In this document: positions 1 through 8,421 of the stretch, piece after piece
Layout of the letters: each line of letters opens with the position of its first letter
Numbering within the stretch: position 1 is the first letter of the stretch
Assembly (NCBI RefSeq): GCF_006539145.1
Contig: NZ_BJML01000006.1
Location: forward strand, 1 to 64,000
DNA from: Microbacterium testaceum
GTDB lineage: Bacteria; Actinomycetota; Actinomycetes; Actinomycetales; Microbacteriaceae
DNA length: 64,000 nt
Direction of reading: 5' to 3'
Position numbers and translations under genes: made by a program
The notes under the pieces: model-generated
The model's database searches: none
Seen by the model: only the letters and a program-made list of their open reading frames with translations
What the model was told of the DNA's origin: nothing

Positions 1-3
1 GAA

Positions 4-67
4 GCAACAGAATCGGATGCCGGGAGTCCTGGCATCCGATGGTGGTGCACGTCTCCGATTCTGTTGC
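4..67. repeat. Intergenic inverted-repeat element, family A
   Basis: Two 14-base arms (core CAACAGAATCGGA) at 4-17 and 54-67 are perfect inverted copies with 36 bases between them. A second hairpin is nested on the left side: 13-21 and 31-39 pair through GGATGCC and GGCATCC. The element lies just beyond the tRNA-Glu terminator and contains no gene. Its plan matches the other inverted-repeat elements at 1.0, 16.3, 23.2, 50.4, 60 and 61.8 kb, but its arm sequence is different and only this copy is seen. Confidence 0.7.
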
Positions 68-91
68 GAAGTCCGGGCATCCCCTGCCAAC

Positions 92-126
92 GAAAAATGC
101 CCCGACCATTCGGTCGAGGCATTTTC
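92..126 (-). terminator. Terminator behind tRNA-Glu
   Basis: A hairpin pairs the GAAAAATGCC side (from 92) with the GGCATTTTC side (to 126) around a short ATT loop. Read on the minus strand it lies 5 bases beyond the tRNA and ends in an A/T-rich arm, as expected of an intrinsic terminator. Confidence 0.7.
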
Positions 127-130
127 GTGT

Positions 131-206
131 TGGTGACCCCAGCGGGATTCGAACCCGCGTTACCGCCGTGAGAGGGCGGCGTACTAGGCCGCTATACGAT
201 GGGGCC
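131..206 (-). tRNA. tRNA-Glu (anticodon CTC)
   Basis: The minus strand folds as a complete tRNA. The acceptor GGCCCCA pairs with TGGGGTC, followed by discriminator A and a genome-encoded CCA. The anticodon stem encloses the loop CTCTCAC, which gives CTC (glutamate). The T arm GCGGG-TTCGAAT-CCCGC is canonical. Length is 76 bases including CCA. A good promoter lies just upstream (224-252). Confidence 0.95.
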
Positions 207-223
207 GCGTCGTCAACCATTCA

Positions 224-252
224 AGTATGCATGACAGTTGACGCCCACGCAA
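224..252 (-). promoter_or_regulatory. Probable tRNA-Glu promoter
   Basis: On the minus strand TTGCGT (complement of 247-252) is followed after exactly 17 bases by CATACT (complement of 224-229). This is a fair match to -35 and -10 boxes. Transcription would start about 10 bases before the tRNA 5' end. Confidence 0.55.
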
Positions 253-393
253 AATCGAGGCCGAGGCGTCGACTTCTCGGGCGTGTCCGGCCACGGTACC
301 GCGAGATGGCCTCGCGCGGAAGAGCCGTTAGACGCTGTTCACCCACCGCGCCAGCGCTTGCTCCACTCCGGCGTGCAGGAGTTGACTCGTCTC

Positions 394-1032
394 ATGCGCC
401 TCACGAAGCACGAACACGCCGCCCTCGTCCTCGCCGAATCCGGTCACTCGCTCGTGATCGACCCGGGCAGCTTCACCTCGCCCCTCGAAGAGCTGACGAA
501 CCTCGACGGCATCGTCATCACCCACGAGCACGCCGACCACTGGACGCCCGAGCACCTCACCCGCCTGCAGAAGGCCCACCCCGGCGTGCCGATCTACGGC
601 CCCGAAGGGGTGCGCGACGCCGCGGCCGGTTTCGACGTCACCGTGGTGCACCCGGGCGACACCCTCGACCTCGGGCCCTTCCACCTGGAGTTCTTCGGCG
701 GGAAGCACGAGGTCATCCACTCCTCCATCCCCGTGGTCGACAACGTCGGCGTTCTCGTCAACGACGCGGTGTACTACCCGGGCGATTCGTTCGCGGTCCC
801 CAAGCACAAGAAGGTCGAGCTGCTCGCCGCCCCCGTCGGCGCCCCGTGGCTCAAGGTCGGCGACGCCATCGACTACGTGCTCGCGGTCAAGCCCGAACGC
901 GTCTTCGCTACCCACGACATGACCCTCTCGGTCGCCGGAAAGCAGATGGGCGACGCGCGCCTCACCTGGGCCGTGGAGCAGAACGGCGGCTCGTTCGTCG
1001 ACCTGAAGCCGGGCGACTCCGTCGAGGTCTGA
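394..1032 (+). CDS. MBL-fold metal-dependent hydrolase
   Basis: A protein of 212 aa of the metallo-beta-lactamase superfamily. The motif THEHADHW near residue 50 is the HxHxDH zinc-binding signature. A later YYPGDSF segment supplies the conserved metal-bridging Asp, and THDM near the end gives a late His. This compact form resembles the UlaG/UPF0173-like single-domain hydrolases of actinobacteria, whose substrates are mostly unknown. ATG 394 was chosen because AGGAG (377-381) precedes it and homology-like sequence begins there; a longer frame from 238 has no domain-like content. It stands alone, convergent with the fructose operon. Substrate cannot be told from sequence. Confidence 0.85.
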   Translation: MRLTKHEHAALVLAESGHSLVIDPGSFTSPLEELTNLDGIVITHEHADHWTPEHLTRLQKAHPGVPIYGPEGVRDAAAGFDVTVVHPGDTLDLGPFHLEFFGGKHEVIHSSIPVVDNVGVLVNDAVYYPGDSFAVPKHKKVELLAAPVGAPWLKVGDAIDYVLAVKPERVFATHDMTLSVAGKQMGDARLTWAVEQNGGSFVDLKPGDSVEV

Positions 1033-1040
1033 CGGCCCCA

Positions 1041-1130
1041 GCGTGCCAAACTCCTGAGAAGTTCACGGGCGTGCGTCCCGAACCGCCGAACACCAACATC
1101 CGTCGTTGACTTCTCAGGAGTTTCGTACGC
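1041..1130. repeat. Inverted-repeat element, AACTCCTGA family, copy 1
   Basis: Core arms AAACTCCTGAGAAGT (1048-1062) and its exact reverse complement (1109-1123) enclose 46 bases. Similarity continues outward as GCGTRCS. The same terminal sequence recurs at 60.04 and 60.23 kb. The element fills the gap between the convergent MBL hydrolase and ptsH, next to the fru operon terminator, so it could also act as a terminator for the hydrolase gene. Confidence 0.75.
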
Positions 1131-1145
1131 CTCGATCTCGCAGAA

Positions 1146-1186
1146 ACACCGGATGCCACGAGCCCTGGGGCCGTGGCATCCGGTGT
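1146..1186 (-). terminator. Terminator of the fructose operon
   Basis: A perfect 15-bp stem (1146-1160 with 1172-1186) built around GGATGCC/GGCATCC is followed on the minus strand by the complement of AAAGA, giving a short T run. It lies 16 bases beyond the ptsH stop codon. Confidence 0.8.
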
Positions 1187-1202
1187 TCTGTGAAGAGGTG
1201 CG

Positions 1203-1472
1203 TTACTGCGCGTCGAGATCGGTCTCGAGAAGGGCGACGAGCTCGTCGAGCGCCTGCTCGGCGCCGTCGCCCTCGGCCTTCAGCGTCACGACGGTGCCGT
1301 GACCGGCGCCGAGGCCCATGAGCGAGAGGATGCTGCCGGCGTTGAGGTCGGCACCGCCCTCGGCGGCGATCGTGACGGGGATCTTCTTCTCCTGCACAGC
1401 CTGCACGAAGAGCTTCGCGGGGCGTGCGTGGAGGCCCGAGGCGCTCGCGATGGTGGCCTGACGTTCTGCCAT
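1203..1472 (-). CDS. ptsH: Phosphocarrier protein HPr
   Basis: A protein of 89 aa, the usual HPr length. The active-site motif GLHARPA places the phosphorylated histidine at residue 15. Ser47 in GSILSLMGLG occupies the regulatory serine position of Gram-positive HPr. It carries phosphate from enzyme I to the sugar-specific EII, here most likely the adjacent FruA. It is the last gene of the fruR-fruK-fruA-ptsH operon, 27 bases after fruA, and is followed by a strong terminator. No ptsI is present in this window, so enzyme I must be encoded elsewhere. Confidence 0.97.
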   Translation of the reverse strand: MAERQATIASASGLHARPAKLFVQAVQEKKIPVTIAAEGGADLNAGSILSLMGLGAGHGTVVTLKAEGDGAEQALDELVALLETDLDAQ

Positions 1473-1499
1473 GGTGAATCCTTCCGATTCGACGGGGTG

Positions 1500-3566
1500 T
1501 TACGCAGCGACCGTGGCTACGGGAGCAGCCTCGGCGACGGCGGCGTCCTGCGTGCTGCGGCCGATGCCCTTGAGGGCGACGACGATCAGCGCAGTCACGA
1601 CGGTACCCGCCACGATTGCGAGGGCGAAACCCCAGAAGGGGTTGATCGCGAAGAACACGAAGATGCCGCCGTGGGGGGCGAACGACTGCACCGACAGCAG
1701 CATGCTCAGACCACCCGTGATCGCGCCGCCCACCATCGAGGCGGGGATGACGCGCAGCGGGTCGGCAGCGGCGAACGGAATCGCGCCCTCGGAGATGAAC
1801 GAGGCGCCGAGCAGCCACGCGGCGGCGCCGTTCTCGCGCTCGACCGGGGTGAACTTCTTGCGGGCGAGCAGCGTCGAGGCGAGGGCCATCGCGAGCGGCG
1901 GGACCATACCGGCGGCCATGACCGCGGCCATGATGAGGTACGGCGTCGTGTTCGTCTGGGTCGCGGCGGCCAGGCCGGTCGTGGCGAAGACGTAGGCGAC
2001 CTTGTTGACGGGGCCACCGAGGTCGAAGCACATCATGAGGCCGAGGATGACACCGAGCACGATGGCGCCGGCGCCGCTGGCGGCGAGCGAGGTCAGGCCG
2101 TCGGTGAGGGCGGCCATGAGAGCGGCGATCGGGCGGCCGAGGAACAGGATCATCAGGCCCGAGGCGAAGATCGATCCCAGGAACGGCACGATCACGACAG
2201 GCATGAGGCCGCGCAGCCACCGCGGGGCGTCGAAGCGACCCAGCCACCAGGCGATGAAGCCCGCGAGCAGACCGCCGATGATGCCGCCGATGAAGCCGGC
2301 GTTCATGAGCACGGCCACGGCGCCGGCGACGAAGCCGGGGGCGATACCGGGGCGGTCGGCGATCGCATAGGCGATGAAGCCGGCCAGCACGGCCACGATG
2401 AAGCCCATCGAGGTCGCACCGATCATGAAGGCGACCGAACCCAGGTACTGCCCGACGGGGCCGAACGACGAGGTGATGTTCTCGGTCGGGAGATCCCACA
2501 GGGAGTTCTGGATGATGACGTTCGAGGCGTTCTTGGTGACCTCGTAGCCGCCGAGCAGGAAGCCCAGGGCGATGAGCAGACCACCGCCGGCGACGAACGG
2601 GATCATGTAGCTGACACCGGTGAGCAGCCACCGCTGGATGCGACGGCCCACCGACTGCTGCGCTGCGGGAGCATCGGACGCGGATGCCGCGGCGGCACCG
2701 CCCTGCACGCGTGCGGCGTTCGGGTTGTCGCTCGCGGCGAGGGCCTCGGCGATGAGCTGCTTCGGCTGCTCGATGCCGCGCTTGACGCCGGCGCGGACGA
2801 CGGGCTTGCCGGCGAAGCGCTGGGGCTCGCGCACGTCGACGTCGACCGCGAAGATCACGGCGTCGGCGTCGTCGATGACGCTCTGCGGAAGCGCCTTGTA
2901 GCCGCTGGAGCCCTGGGGCTCGACGACGAGCTCGACCCCCTCGGTCTCGGCGCCGGCGGCGGTGAGCGCGTCAGCGGCCATGAAGGTGTGGGCGATACCG
3001 GTGGCGCAGGCGGTGACGGCGACGATCTTCTTCGTCTTCACGGCCGTGCGGGCCTCGGCGCGCGTCGCGGCCGGGGCCGCTGCGGCGGGCGCTGCGGCCG
3101 CGACCGGCGTCTCGGCCGGGCTGATGGCATCCGTGATGATCCGGACGGCCTCGGCGGGCGTCTGCGCCGAACGCAGGCCCGACATGAAGTCGTTGTTCAT
3201 GAGGCTGCGCGCGAGCTGCGACAGCACCGACAGGTGGGCCTCGTCGGCACCTTCGGGGGCCGCGATGAGGAACACGATGTCGGCGGGGCCGTCGGGGGCG
3301 CCGAAGTCGACGCCCGGGGTCAACCGCGCGAAGGCGAGGGTGGGCTCGGTGACCGAGGCGCTGCGCGCGTGCGGGATGCCGATGCCGCCGGGCAGGCCGG
3401 TCTCGTCCTTCTGCTCGCGGGCCCAGGCGTCGTCGAACAGCTCTTGCGCACTGCGCGCGCGGCCCTGCGCGACGACGCGCTCGGCCAGAGCGCGGATCAC
3501 CGACTGCTTGTCGGTGCCCAGGGGCACGTCGAGGGTGACGAGCTCCGGAGTGATGATGTCGGACAT
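1500..3566 (-). CDS. fruA: PTS fructose transporter, fused EIIABC
   Basis: A fused permease of 688 aa that imports fructose and phosphorylates it at C1. Domain order is EIIA (about 1-150, active His66 in GIGIPHARS), EIIB (about 178-280, active Cys187 in VTACATGIAHT) and the membrane EIIC (about 315-680, starting QRWLLTGVSYMIPF, with many hydrophobic helices). An Ala/Pro-rich linker (about 152-170) joins A to B and another joins B to C. GGAGG stands 9 bases before the ATG. It lies 18 bases after fruK, whose kinase uses its product, and is followed by ptsH. Confidence 0.97.
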   Translation of the reverse strand: MSDIITPELVTLDVPLGTDKQSVIRALAERVVAQGRARSAQELFDDAWAREQKDETGLPGGIGIPHARSASVTEPTLAFARLTPGVDFGAPDGPADIVFLIAAPEGADEAHLSVLSQLARSLMNNDFMSGLRSAQTPAEAVRIITDAISPAETPVAAAAPAAAAPAATRAEARTAVKTKKIVAVTACATGIAHTFMAADALTAAGAETEGVELVVEPQGSSGYKALPQSVIDDADAVIFAVDVDVREPQRFAGKPVVRAGVKRGIEQPKQLIAEALAASDNPNAARVQGGAAAASASDAPAAQQSVGRRIQRWLLTGVSYMIPFVAGGGLLIALGFLLGGYEVTKNASNVIIQNSLWDLPTENITSSFGPVGQYLGSVAFMIGATSMGFIVAVLAGFIAYAIADRPGIAPGFVAGAVAVLMNAGFIGGIIGGLLAGFIAWWLGRFDAPRWLRGLMPVVIVPFLGSIFASGLMILFLGRPIAALMAALTDGLTSLAASGAGAIVLGVILGLMMCFDLGGPVNKVAYVFATTGLAAATQTNTTPYLIMAAVMAAGMVPPLAMALASTLLARKKFTPVERENGAAAWLLGASFISEGAIPFAAADPLRVIPASMVGGAITGGLSMLLSVQSFAPHGGIFVFFAINPFWGFALAIVAGTVVTALIVVALKGIGRSTQDAAVAEAAPVATVAA

Positions 3567-3584
3567 TGTCAGTGACCTCCGTGG

Positions 3585-4550
3585 TCAGGATGTTGCGATG
3601 GGGGTGGGGAATTCGGTGACGGCGATCGCACCCGCGGGCAGATCGTCGGGAGTCGGCGCCTGCGTGCCCGGAAGAGTGGCGGCGGCCGCTCCGTAGGCGA
3701 TGCTGCGCGCGAGACGGTCGGGGGCCGAGGCCCCTTCGAGGTCGGCCAGCAGGTAGCCGGCGAGCGAGCTGTCGCCCGCGCCGACGGTGCTGGCGACCTG
3801 GATCTTGGGGGCGCGTCCGCGCCAGGTTCCCTGGGCCGTGAACAGCAGGGCGCCGTCGGCGCCGAGGGTCACGAGGGCGGATGCCACACGGGCCGGCACC
3901 AGAGACTGGGCGCGGCGCGAAGCCGTCGCGAGGAGGTCGTCGTCGGACGCAGGATCGTCTCCGACGAGTTCCGCCAGCTCTTCGTGGTTCGGCTTGATGA
4001 GGTCGGGCCGGGCGGTCTCGACGACCGCGGCAAGAGCGGGACCGGAGGCGTCGACCGCGATGAGCGGGGCCGCGCTCCCCCACTTCGCACGAACGGCGGC
4101 GATGAGATCTGCGTAGAACGTGAACGGGACGCCGGGAGGCAGCGACCCCGCGAGGACGAGCCACGTGGCGCCCTCCGAGGCGGCGACGACGCCGGCGACG
4201 AGCGCTTCGGCCTCGGTGACCGAGAGCTCCGCGCCGGGCAGGTTGAGCTTGGTGGTCTCACCCGCGGGGTCGGTGATCGTGAGGTTGGCGCGGGCACGGC
4301 CGGCCACCTCGATCACGTCGAGCTCGATACCGGTGTCTTCGAGGAGCATGCGGTACGGGTCATGGGCGTTGACCGGCACCACCGCGCGGGCTGGGGCACC
4401 GGCCGCCGAGACGACGCGGGCGACGTTCACGCCCTTGCCGCCGGCATCTTCGCGCGAGGACACAGCGCGCTGAACCTCCCCGGGCTGCAGGGCCTCGGAC
4501 AGCACGACGGCCCGGTCGGCGGAGGGGTTGGCGGTCAGTGTGACGATCAT
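3585..4550 (-). CDS. fruK: 1-phosphofructokinase
   Basis: A protein of 321 aa of the PfkB/ribokinase family. It converts fructose-1-phosphate, the product of FruA, into fructose-1,6-bisphosphate. PfkB signature 1 appears as AGGKGVNVARV near residue 38, and signature 2 as VGAGDSSLAGYL near residue 255 with the catalytic Asp. The start codon overlaps the fruR stop codon by 4 bases (ATGA), so the two genes are translationally coupled. Confidence 0.95.
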   Translation of the reverse strand: MIVTLTANPSADRAVVLSEALQPGEVQRAVSSREDAGGKGVNVARVVSAAGAPARAVVPVNAHDPYRMLLEDTGIELDVIEVAGRARANLTITDPAGETTKLNLPGAELSVTEAEALVAGVVAASEGATWLVLAGSLPPGVPFTFYADLIAAVRAKWGSAAPLIAVDASGPALAAVVETARPDLIKPNHEELAELVGDDPASDDDLLATASRRAQSLVPARVASALVTLGADGALLFTAQGTWRGRAPKIQVASTVGAGDSSLAGYLLADLEGASAPDRLARSIAYGAAAATLPGTQAPTPDDLPAGAIAVTEFPTPIATS

Positions 4551-5332
4551 GCGACGCGCACCTCGATGTCGGCGGCCTCGAGGGCCTCGGAAAGCGCCGC
4601 GGGAGGAGCGGCGTCGGTGACGAGCACGTCGAGCTCGTCGAGTCGGGCGAAGCGCACGAGCAGCTCCTCGCCGAACTTGGCCGCGTCGGCGACGAGAACG
4701 ACGCGACGGGCGGACTGGATGATCGCCGCCTTGACAGCGGCCTCATCGGGGTCGGGGGTGCTCAGGCCGAACTCCACGCTCAGGCCGTTCGTCCCCACGA
4801 ACGCGATGTCGGGACGGAGCTGGCCGATGGTGCGCACCGTGTGGGCGCCGACCGCGGCCGCGGTGACACCTCGGACGCGCCCGCCGATCGTGGTGAGCGA
4901 CAGGCGTTCTTCGCCGGCGAGCAGGTGCGCGGCCTCGAGCGAATGCGTCACGACCTCGACTGCGCTGATACCCCCACCGAGAGCGGACGGCAGAAGCGAG
5001 GCGACAGCTGCGGGCGTGGTGCCGGCGTCGAGGAAGATCGAACCGCGGAAATCGGAGCCGAGCAGGGCCACGGCCTCGGCGGCGATGGCACGCTTCGCGT
5101 CTCGGTGACGCTCTCGACGCTCGGTGAGCGGGGACTCCGCCGTACTGGCACGGCCGATGTCGACCGCGCCGCCGTGGACACGACGGAGAGAACCGAGCCC
5201 CTCGAGCCGGTCGAGGTCGCGACGAACGGTCTCCGTCGTGACGTCGAAGCGACGAGCCAGATCGACGACGCTGACGCGTCCGATCTCGCGCAGTTCGCGC
5301 TCGATGAGCTGCTGGCGCTCCATTGCGTACAC
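4547..5332 (-). CDS. fruR: DeoR-family repressor of the fructose operon
   Basis: A protein of about 261 aa with an N-terminal DeoR winged-helix motif (RVSVVDLARRFDVTTETVRR, about 19-38) and a C-terminal sugar-phosphate sensing domain (DAGTTPAAVASLL near 100 is the typical phosphate-binding loop). GTG 5332 is preferred because it gives the usual MYAxERQQ start and is preceded by AGGGGA at good spacing; an open frame reaches back to 5407 and an ATG lies at 5323. It heads the fru operon and probably represses it in the absence of fructose-1-phosphate. Three phased repeats overlap its promoter. Confidence 0.9.
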   Translation of the reverse strand: MYAMERQQLIERELREIGRVSVVDLARRFDVTTETVRRDLDRLEGLGSLRRVHGGAVDIGRASTAESPLTERRERHRDAKRAIAAEAVALLGSDFRGSIFLDAGTTPAAVASLLPSALGGGISAVEVVTHSLEAAHLLAGEERLSLTTIGGRVRGVTAAAVGAHTVRTIGQLRPDIAFVGTNGLSVEFGLSTPDPDEAAVKAAIIQSARRVVLVADAAKFGEELLVRFARLDELDVLVTDAAPPAALSEALEAADIEVRVA

Positions 5333-5355
5333 GGGGATCCCCTTCGAAGATTCCC

Positions 5356-5386
5356 ACACGATACAACACGAAACCACACACGGCAA
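5356..5386 (-). promoter_or_regulatory. fruR promoter with three phased operator repeats
   Basis: On the minus strand TTGCCG (complement of 5381-5386) and TATCGT (complement of 5358-5363) are 17 bases apart. On the plus strand three ACACGAWA-like units start at 5356, 5366 and 5376, exactly one DNA turn apart, and cover the -10 box and spacer. DeoR-type regulators commonly bind such arrays, so autoregulation by FruR is inferred. Confidence 0.5.
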
Positions 5387-5468
5387 CAGATTCGCGACAC
5401 CCCGCACGACGCCGCGGGCGACGGCACTCCCCCACGAACGAAGAGACCGGTCCGGCGCGCGCAGCGAG

Positions 5469-5487
5469 TGAGGCTATCCTTACCCGT
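5469..5487 (+). promoter_or_regulatory. Possible iron box over the ABC importer promoter
   Basis: The 19 bases at 5469-5487 match the DtxR/IdeR consensus (TTAGGTTAGCCTAACCTAA) at about 12 of 19 positions, including AGG-TA and ACC. They contain TATCCT (5475-5480), a plausible -10 box. This would make the following importer iron-repressed. The site is 48 bases before the first gene. Confidence 0.4.
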
Positions 5488-5534
5488 GGTCCGCCGTCGG
5501 GCCGCTCGTTCCACGATCCCTACGGAGTTCCCGG

Positions 5535-6581
5535 ATGCCACGCGCCCGCGCCCTCGCCTTCCCGCTCGTCCTCGTGACCGCCGCCGCCCTGCTCGCCGGG
5601 TGCGGCGCCTCGGAGGTCGTCCCCGAAGCTTCGGCCTCCTCGACCGGAGAGGGCGCCACCGCCTACCCGCTGACGCTTCAGAACTGCGGGCGCGAGATCA
5701 CGGTCGACAAGGCGCCCAGCCGGGTCGTCTCGCTCGACCAGGACTCCACCGAGATCCTGTTGTCGCTGGGCCTGCAGGACCGGATGGTCGGCACGGCATC
5801 CTGGACCGATCCGGTTCTCGACACGCTCGCCGACGCGAACGCCGCGGTCCCGCGCCTGTCGGACAACGCTCCCTCGTACGAGGTCGTTCTCGGCACCGAC
5901 CCCGACTTCGTGACCGCCTCGTTCGGTCGCCACTTCGCCCAGGGCGGCGTCGCGACCCGTGACCGCTTCGCCGAGACCGGCGTCGCGTCGTACCTCTCTC
6001 CCACCGATTGCGACGGCGACGTGAGCTTCAACGCGGGCGGCAAGCGCACCTCACCCCTCACGGTCGACACGCTCTACGGCGAGATCCGCGACCTCGCGCG
6101 CATCTTCGACGTGTCAGATCGTGGCGAGACGCTGGTCCAGTCGCTGCAGCAGCGTGCCGCGGCCGCGACCGAGGGCATCGACTTCGAGGGCCACACCGTG
6201 GCCTTCTGGTTCGCCGACACCAAGACCCCGTACGTCGCCGGAGGCTTCTCGAACGCGGCTCTGTTGGCATCCACCACCAAAATGACCAATGTGTTCGCGT
6301 CGCAGACGGACGACTGGCCCGCGGTGGGCTGGGAGAGCCTGGTGTCGGCCGACCCGGACGTGCTCGTGCTGGGCGACCTGCAGCGCGACCGTTTCCCCGG
6401 CGACCGGCTCGCCGACAAGATCGCCTTCCTCGAGAGCGATCCGCTGACCAGCACCATGACCGCTGTGAAGAACAAGCGCTACATCGCGCTGCACGGCGCC
6501 GAGCTCAACCCGTCGATCCGCTTCGTCGACGCGCTCGACAAGATCCGCGCCTGGTGGGATGAGAACGGGAGCACGCTCTGA
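5535..6581 (+). CDS. Siderophore-type ABC transporter substrate-binding lipoprotein
   Basis: A protein of 348 aa with a lipoprotein signal peptide ending LLAGC (lipid-anchored Cys23). The mature part has the FecB/BtuF-type fold pattern: APSRVVSLDQDSTEILLSLGL early and DALDKIRAWW at the C terminus. It should capture an iron-siderophore, heme or corrinoid complex outside the membrane and pass it to the permease encoded next. GGAG stands 7 bases before the ATG. The possible iron box upstream favours an iron complex. The TIGR-type F420-0 transporters are a related alternative, so the ligand is open. Confidence 0.85.
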   Translation: MPRARALAFPLVLVTAAALLAGCGASEVVPEASASSTGEGATAYPLTLQNCGREITVDKAPSRVVSLDQDSTEILLSLGLQDRMVGTASWTDPVLDTLADANAAVPRLSDNAPSYEVVLGTDPDFVTASFGRHFAQGGVATRDRFAETGVASYLSPTDCDGDVSFNAGGKRTSPLTVDTLYGEIRDLARIFDVSDRGETLVQSLQQRAAAATEGIDFEGHTVAFWFADTKTPYVAGGFSNAALLASTTKMTNVFASQTDDWPAVGWESLVSADPDVLVLGDLQRDRFPGDRLADKIAFLESDPLTSTMTAVKNKRYIALHGAELNPSIRFVDALDKIRAWWDENGSTL

Positions 6582-7633
6582 GTACGGGGCTCGTCTCGCG
6601 CGCGCGGCTCGGACGGGGCTCGGCGGGTCTCGGCGTCGTGCTCGCCCTCGTCGGGCTCGTGGTGCTGGTGGTCTCCGTCGGCGTCGCCGTCACGTTGGGA
6701 CCAGCCGACGTCTCCCTGGTGAACGTTCGTGACGTGCTGCTGAATCACCTCGGACTCGCCGACATCCCGGTCAAAGCCGCGAAGAATGCGATCGTGTGGG
6801 AGGAGCGCCTCCCCCGCGCCCTCGTCGCGGCGTGCGCCGGGGCCGGGCTCGCCCTCTGCGGCGTGGTCATGCAGTCGCTCCTGCGCAACCCCCTCGCCGA
6901 GCCGTTCGTGCTCGGCGTGTCGTCGGGAGCGTCGACCGGCGCCGTCGTGATCGGCGTGCTCGGAATCGGCGGCGGAGTGCTCGGCCTCTCGGGCGGGGCC
7001 TTCGTCGGCGCGCTCGTGGCCTTCGGCCTCGTGCTGCTGCTCTCTCGCTTCACCTCGGGCGGCACCTCCGGCGTCATCCTGGCCGGTGTCGCCAGCACCC
7101 AATTCTTCTCGGCACTGACCTCGCTCGTGGTGTTCGCCGTGGCCGACAGCGACGAGACGCGCGGGGTGATGTTCTGGCTCCTCGGCTCGCTCGAGGGCAT
7201 GCGGTGGGACAAGGTCGCGCTCTGCGCCGTGGTGGTCGTCGTCGGCGGCGCCGTGTGCTTGTTCGCCGCGCGCGCCCTCGATGCCTTCACGTTCGGCGAC
7301 GATGTGGCCGCCTCCCTCGGCATCCCGGTCGCTCGCACGCGCATCGGCCTGCTCATCGTGACAGCGCTCATGACCGCCGCCCTCGTCAGCGTCGTCGGCG
7401 CGGTCGGCTTCGTCGGGCTCGTCGTGCCGCACGCAGTCCGCCTGATGGTCGGCCAACGTCACGCGCGCGTCGTTCCGCTCGCAGCGGTCGTCGGCGCCGT
7501 CTTCATGGTGTGGGTGGATGCCGCGACCCGCACCCTCTTCGCGCCCACGCCCCTGCCTGTCGGTGTAGGAACGGCGCTGGTGGGCGTCCCGGTCTTCGTG
7601 GCCCTGCTCGTTCGACGCAAGGGGCGCGCATGA
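6578..7633 (+). CDS. FecCD-family ABC transporter permease
   Basis: A very hydrophobic protein of about 351 aa with the FecCD pattern: LPRALVAACAGAGLALCG, NPLAEPFVLGVSSGA and the C-terminal GFVGLVVPHAVRLMVG cytoplasmic coupling segment. It forms the membrane channel for the upstream binding protein. The first ATG/GTG in frame is GTG 6638, but that start falls inside helix 1. CTG 6578 overlaps the previous stop (CTGA), has GGGAG 6 bases upstream, and adds a basic leader STGLVSRARLGRG before helix 1, so a CTG start is proposed. If wrong, the gene is 6638-7633. Confidence 0.85.
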   Translation: MSTGLVSRARLGRGSAGLGVVLALVGLVVLVVSVGVAVTLGPADVSLVNVRDVLLNHLGLADIPVKAAKNAIVWEERLPRALVAACAGAGLALCGVVMQSLLRNPLAEPFVLGVSSGASTGAVVIGVLGIGGGVLGLSGGAFVGALVAFGLVLLLSRFTSGGTSGVILAGVASTQFFSALTSLVVFAVADSDETRGVMFWLLGSLEGMRWDKVALCAVVVVVGGAVCLFAARALDAFTFGDDVAASLGIPVARTRIGLLIVTALMTAALVSVVGAVGFVGLVVPHAVRLMVGQRHARVVPLAAVVGAVFMVWVDAATRTLFAPTPLPVGVGTALVGVPVFVALLVRRKGRA

Positions 7634-8403
7634 CGCTCGAAGCCCGCGAGGTGCGCTGGACGCGCGGGGGAACCCTCGTCGTCGACGGCGTCTCGCTGCA
7701 TCCCGAGCCCGGGACCACCGTGGGCCTGCTCGGGCCCAACGGCTCGGGCAAATCTTCGCTGCTGCGCCTGTTGCAGGGCGCGGCGCGACCGGACTCCGGC
7801 GACGTCCTGCTCGACGAGCGGCCCCTGACGCAGTGGCGCCGCCGCGATCTCGCCCGCACGGTCGCGGTGGTCACGCAGCACGCCGAGACCGACGCCGACA
7901 TCGTCGTCCGAGATGTCGTGCGCCTCGGCCGCACGCCGCACCGCCCGGTGTGGGGCGGGTCGACCAGCGGCGACGAGGAGGCGATCGACGCGGCGCTCGA
8001 GCGGGTCGCCCTGACGGACAAGGCCGATCGCCTCTGGCACACCCTGTCCGGCGGAGAGCGTCAGCGTGCGCAGATCGCCCGCGCTCTCGCGCAGGAGCCC
8101 CGCGAGCTGCTGCTCGACGAGCCGACGAACCACCTCGACATCCGCCATCAGCTCGACGTCCTCGCCCTCGTCGCCGCCCTCCCCGTGACGAGCATCATCG
8201 CGCTGCACGACCTCAATCTCGCCGCGACCTACTGCGACAGCGTGCTCGTGCTCCGCGCCGGCCGTGTCGTGGCGGCGGGGGCTCCCGCCCAGGTGCTCAC
8301 GCCGGCGCTCATCGCCGACGTCTACGAGGTGAAGGCACGAGTGATCCCGGATGCCGAGACGGGGCGCTCCACGATCCTGTTCGACGGGCCGCTGGCGTCC
8401 TGA
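7630..8403 (+). CDS. Siderophore-type ABC transporter ATP-binding protein
   Basis: A protein of 257 aa. Walker A GPNGSGKS is at 35-42, the signature LSGGERQR near 141, Walker B LLLDEPTNHLD near 161 and the switch His in ALHDLNLA near 192. It powers the FecCD-type permease. The start overlaps the permease stop by 4 bases (ATGA), completing a three-gene importer operon. Confidence 0.93.
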   Translation: MTLEAREVRWTRGGTLVVDGVSLHPEPGTTVGLLGPNGSGKSSLLRLLQGAARPDSGDVLLDERPLTQWRRRDLARTVAVVTQHAETDADIVVRDVVRLGRTPHRPVWGGSTSGDEEAIDAALERVALTDKADRLWHTLSGGERQRAQIARALAQEPRELLLDEPTNHLDIRHQLDVLALVAALPVTSIIALHDLNLAATYCDSVLVLRAGRVVAAGAPAQVLTPALIADVYEVKARVIPDAETGRSTILFDGPLAS

Positions 8404-8421
8404 TCCTTCTCGTCCGTCCTC

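Noticed and set aside
1299-3575. Long plus-strand open frame opposite fruA
   Set aside because: Antisense to a clear gene, with Glu/Gly/Arg-rich composition typical of shadow frames in high-GC DNA.
5535-8403. Assignment of the ABC importer to F420-0 uptake
   Set aside because: Related family, but no F420 genes are here and a possible iron box precedes it; ligand left open as siderophore-type.
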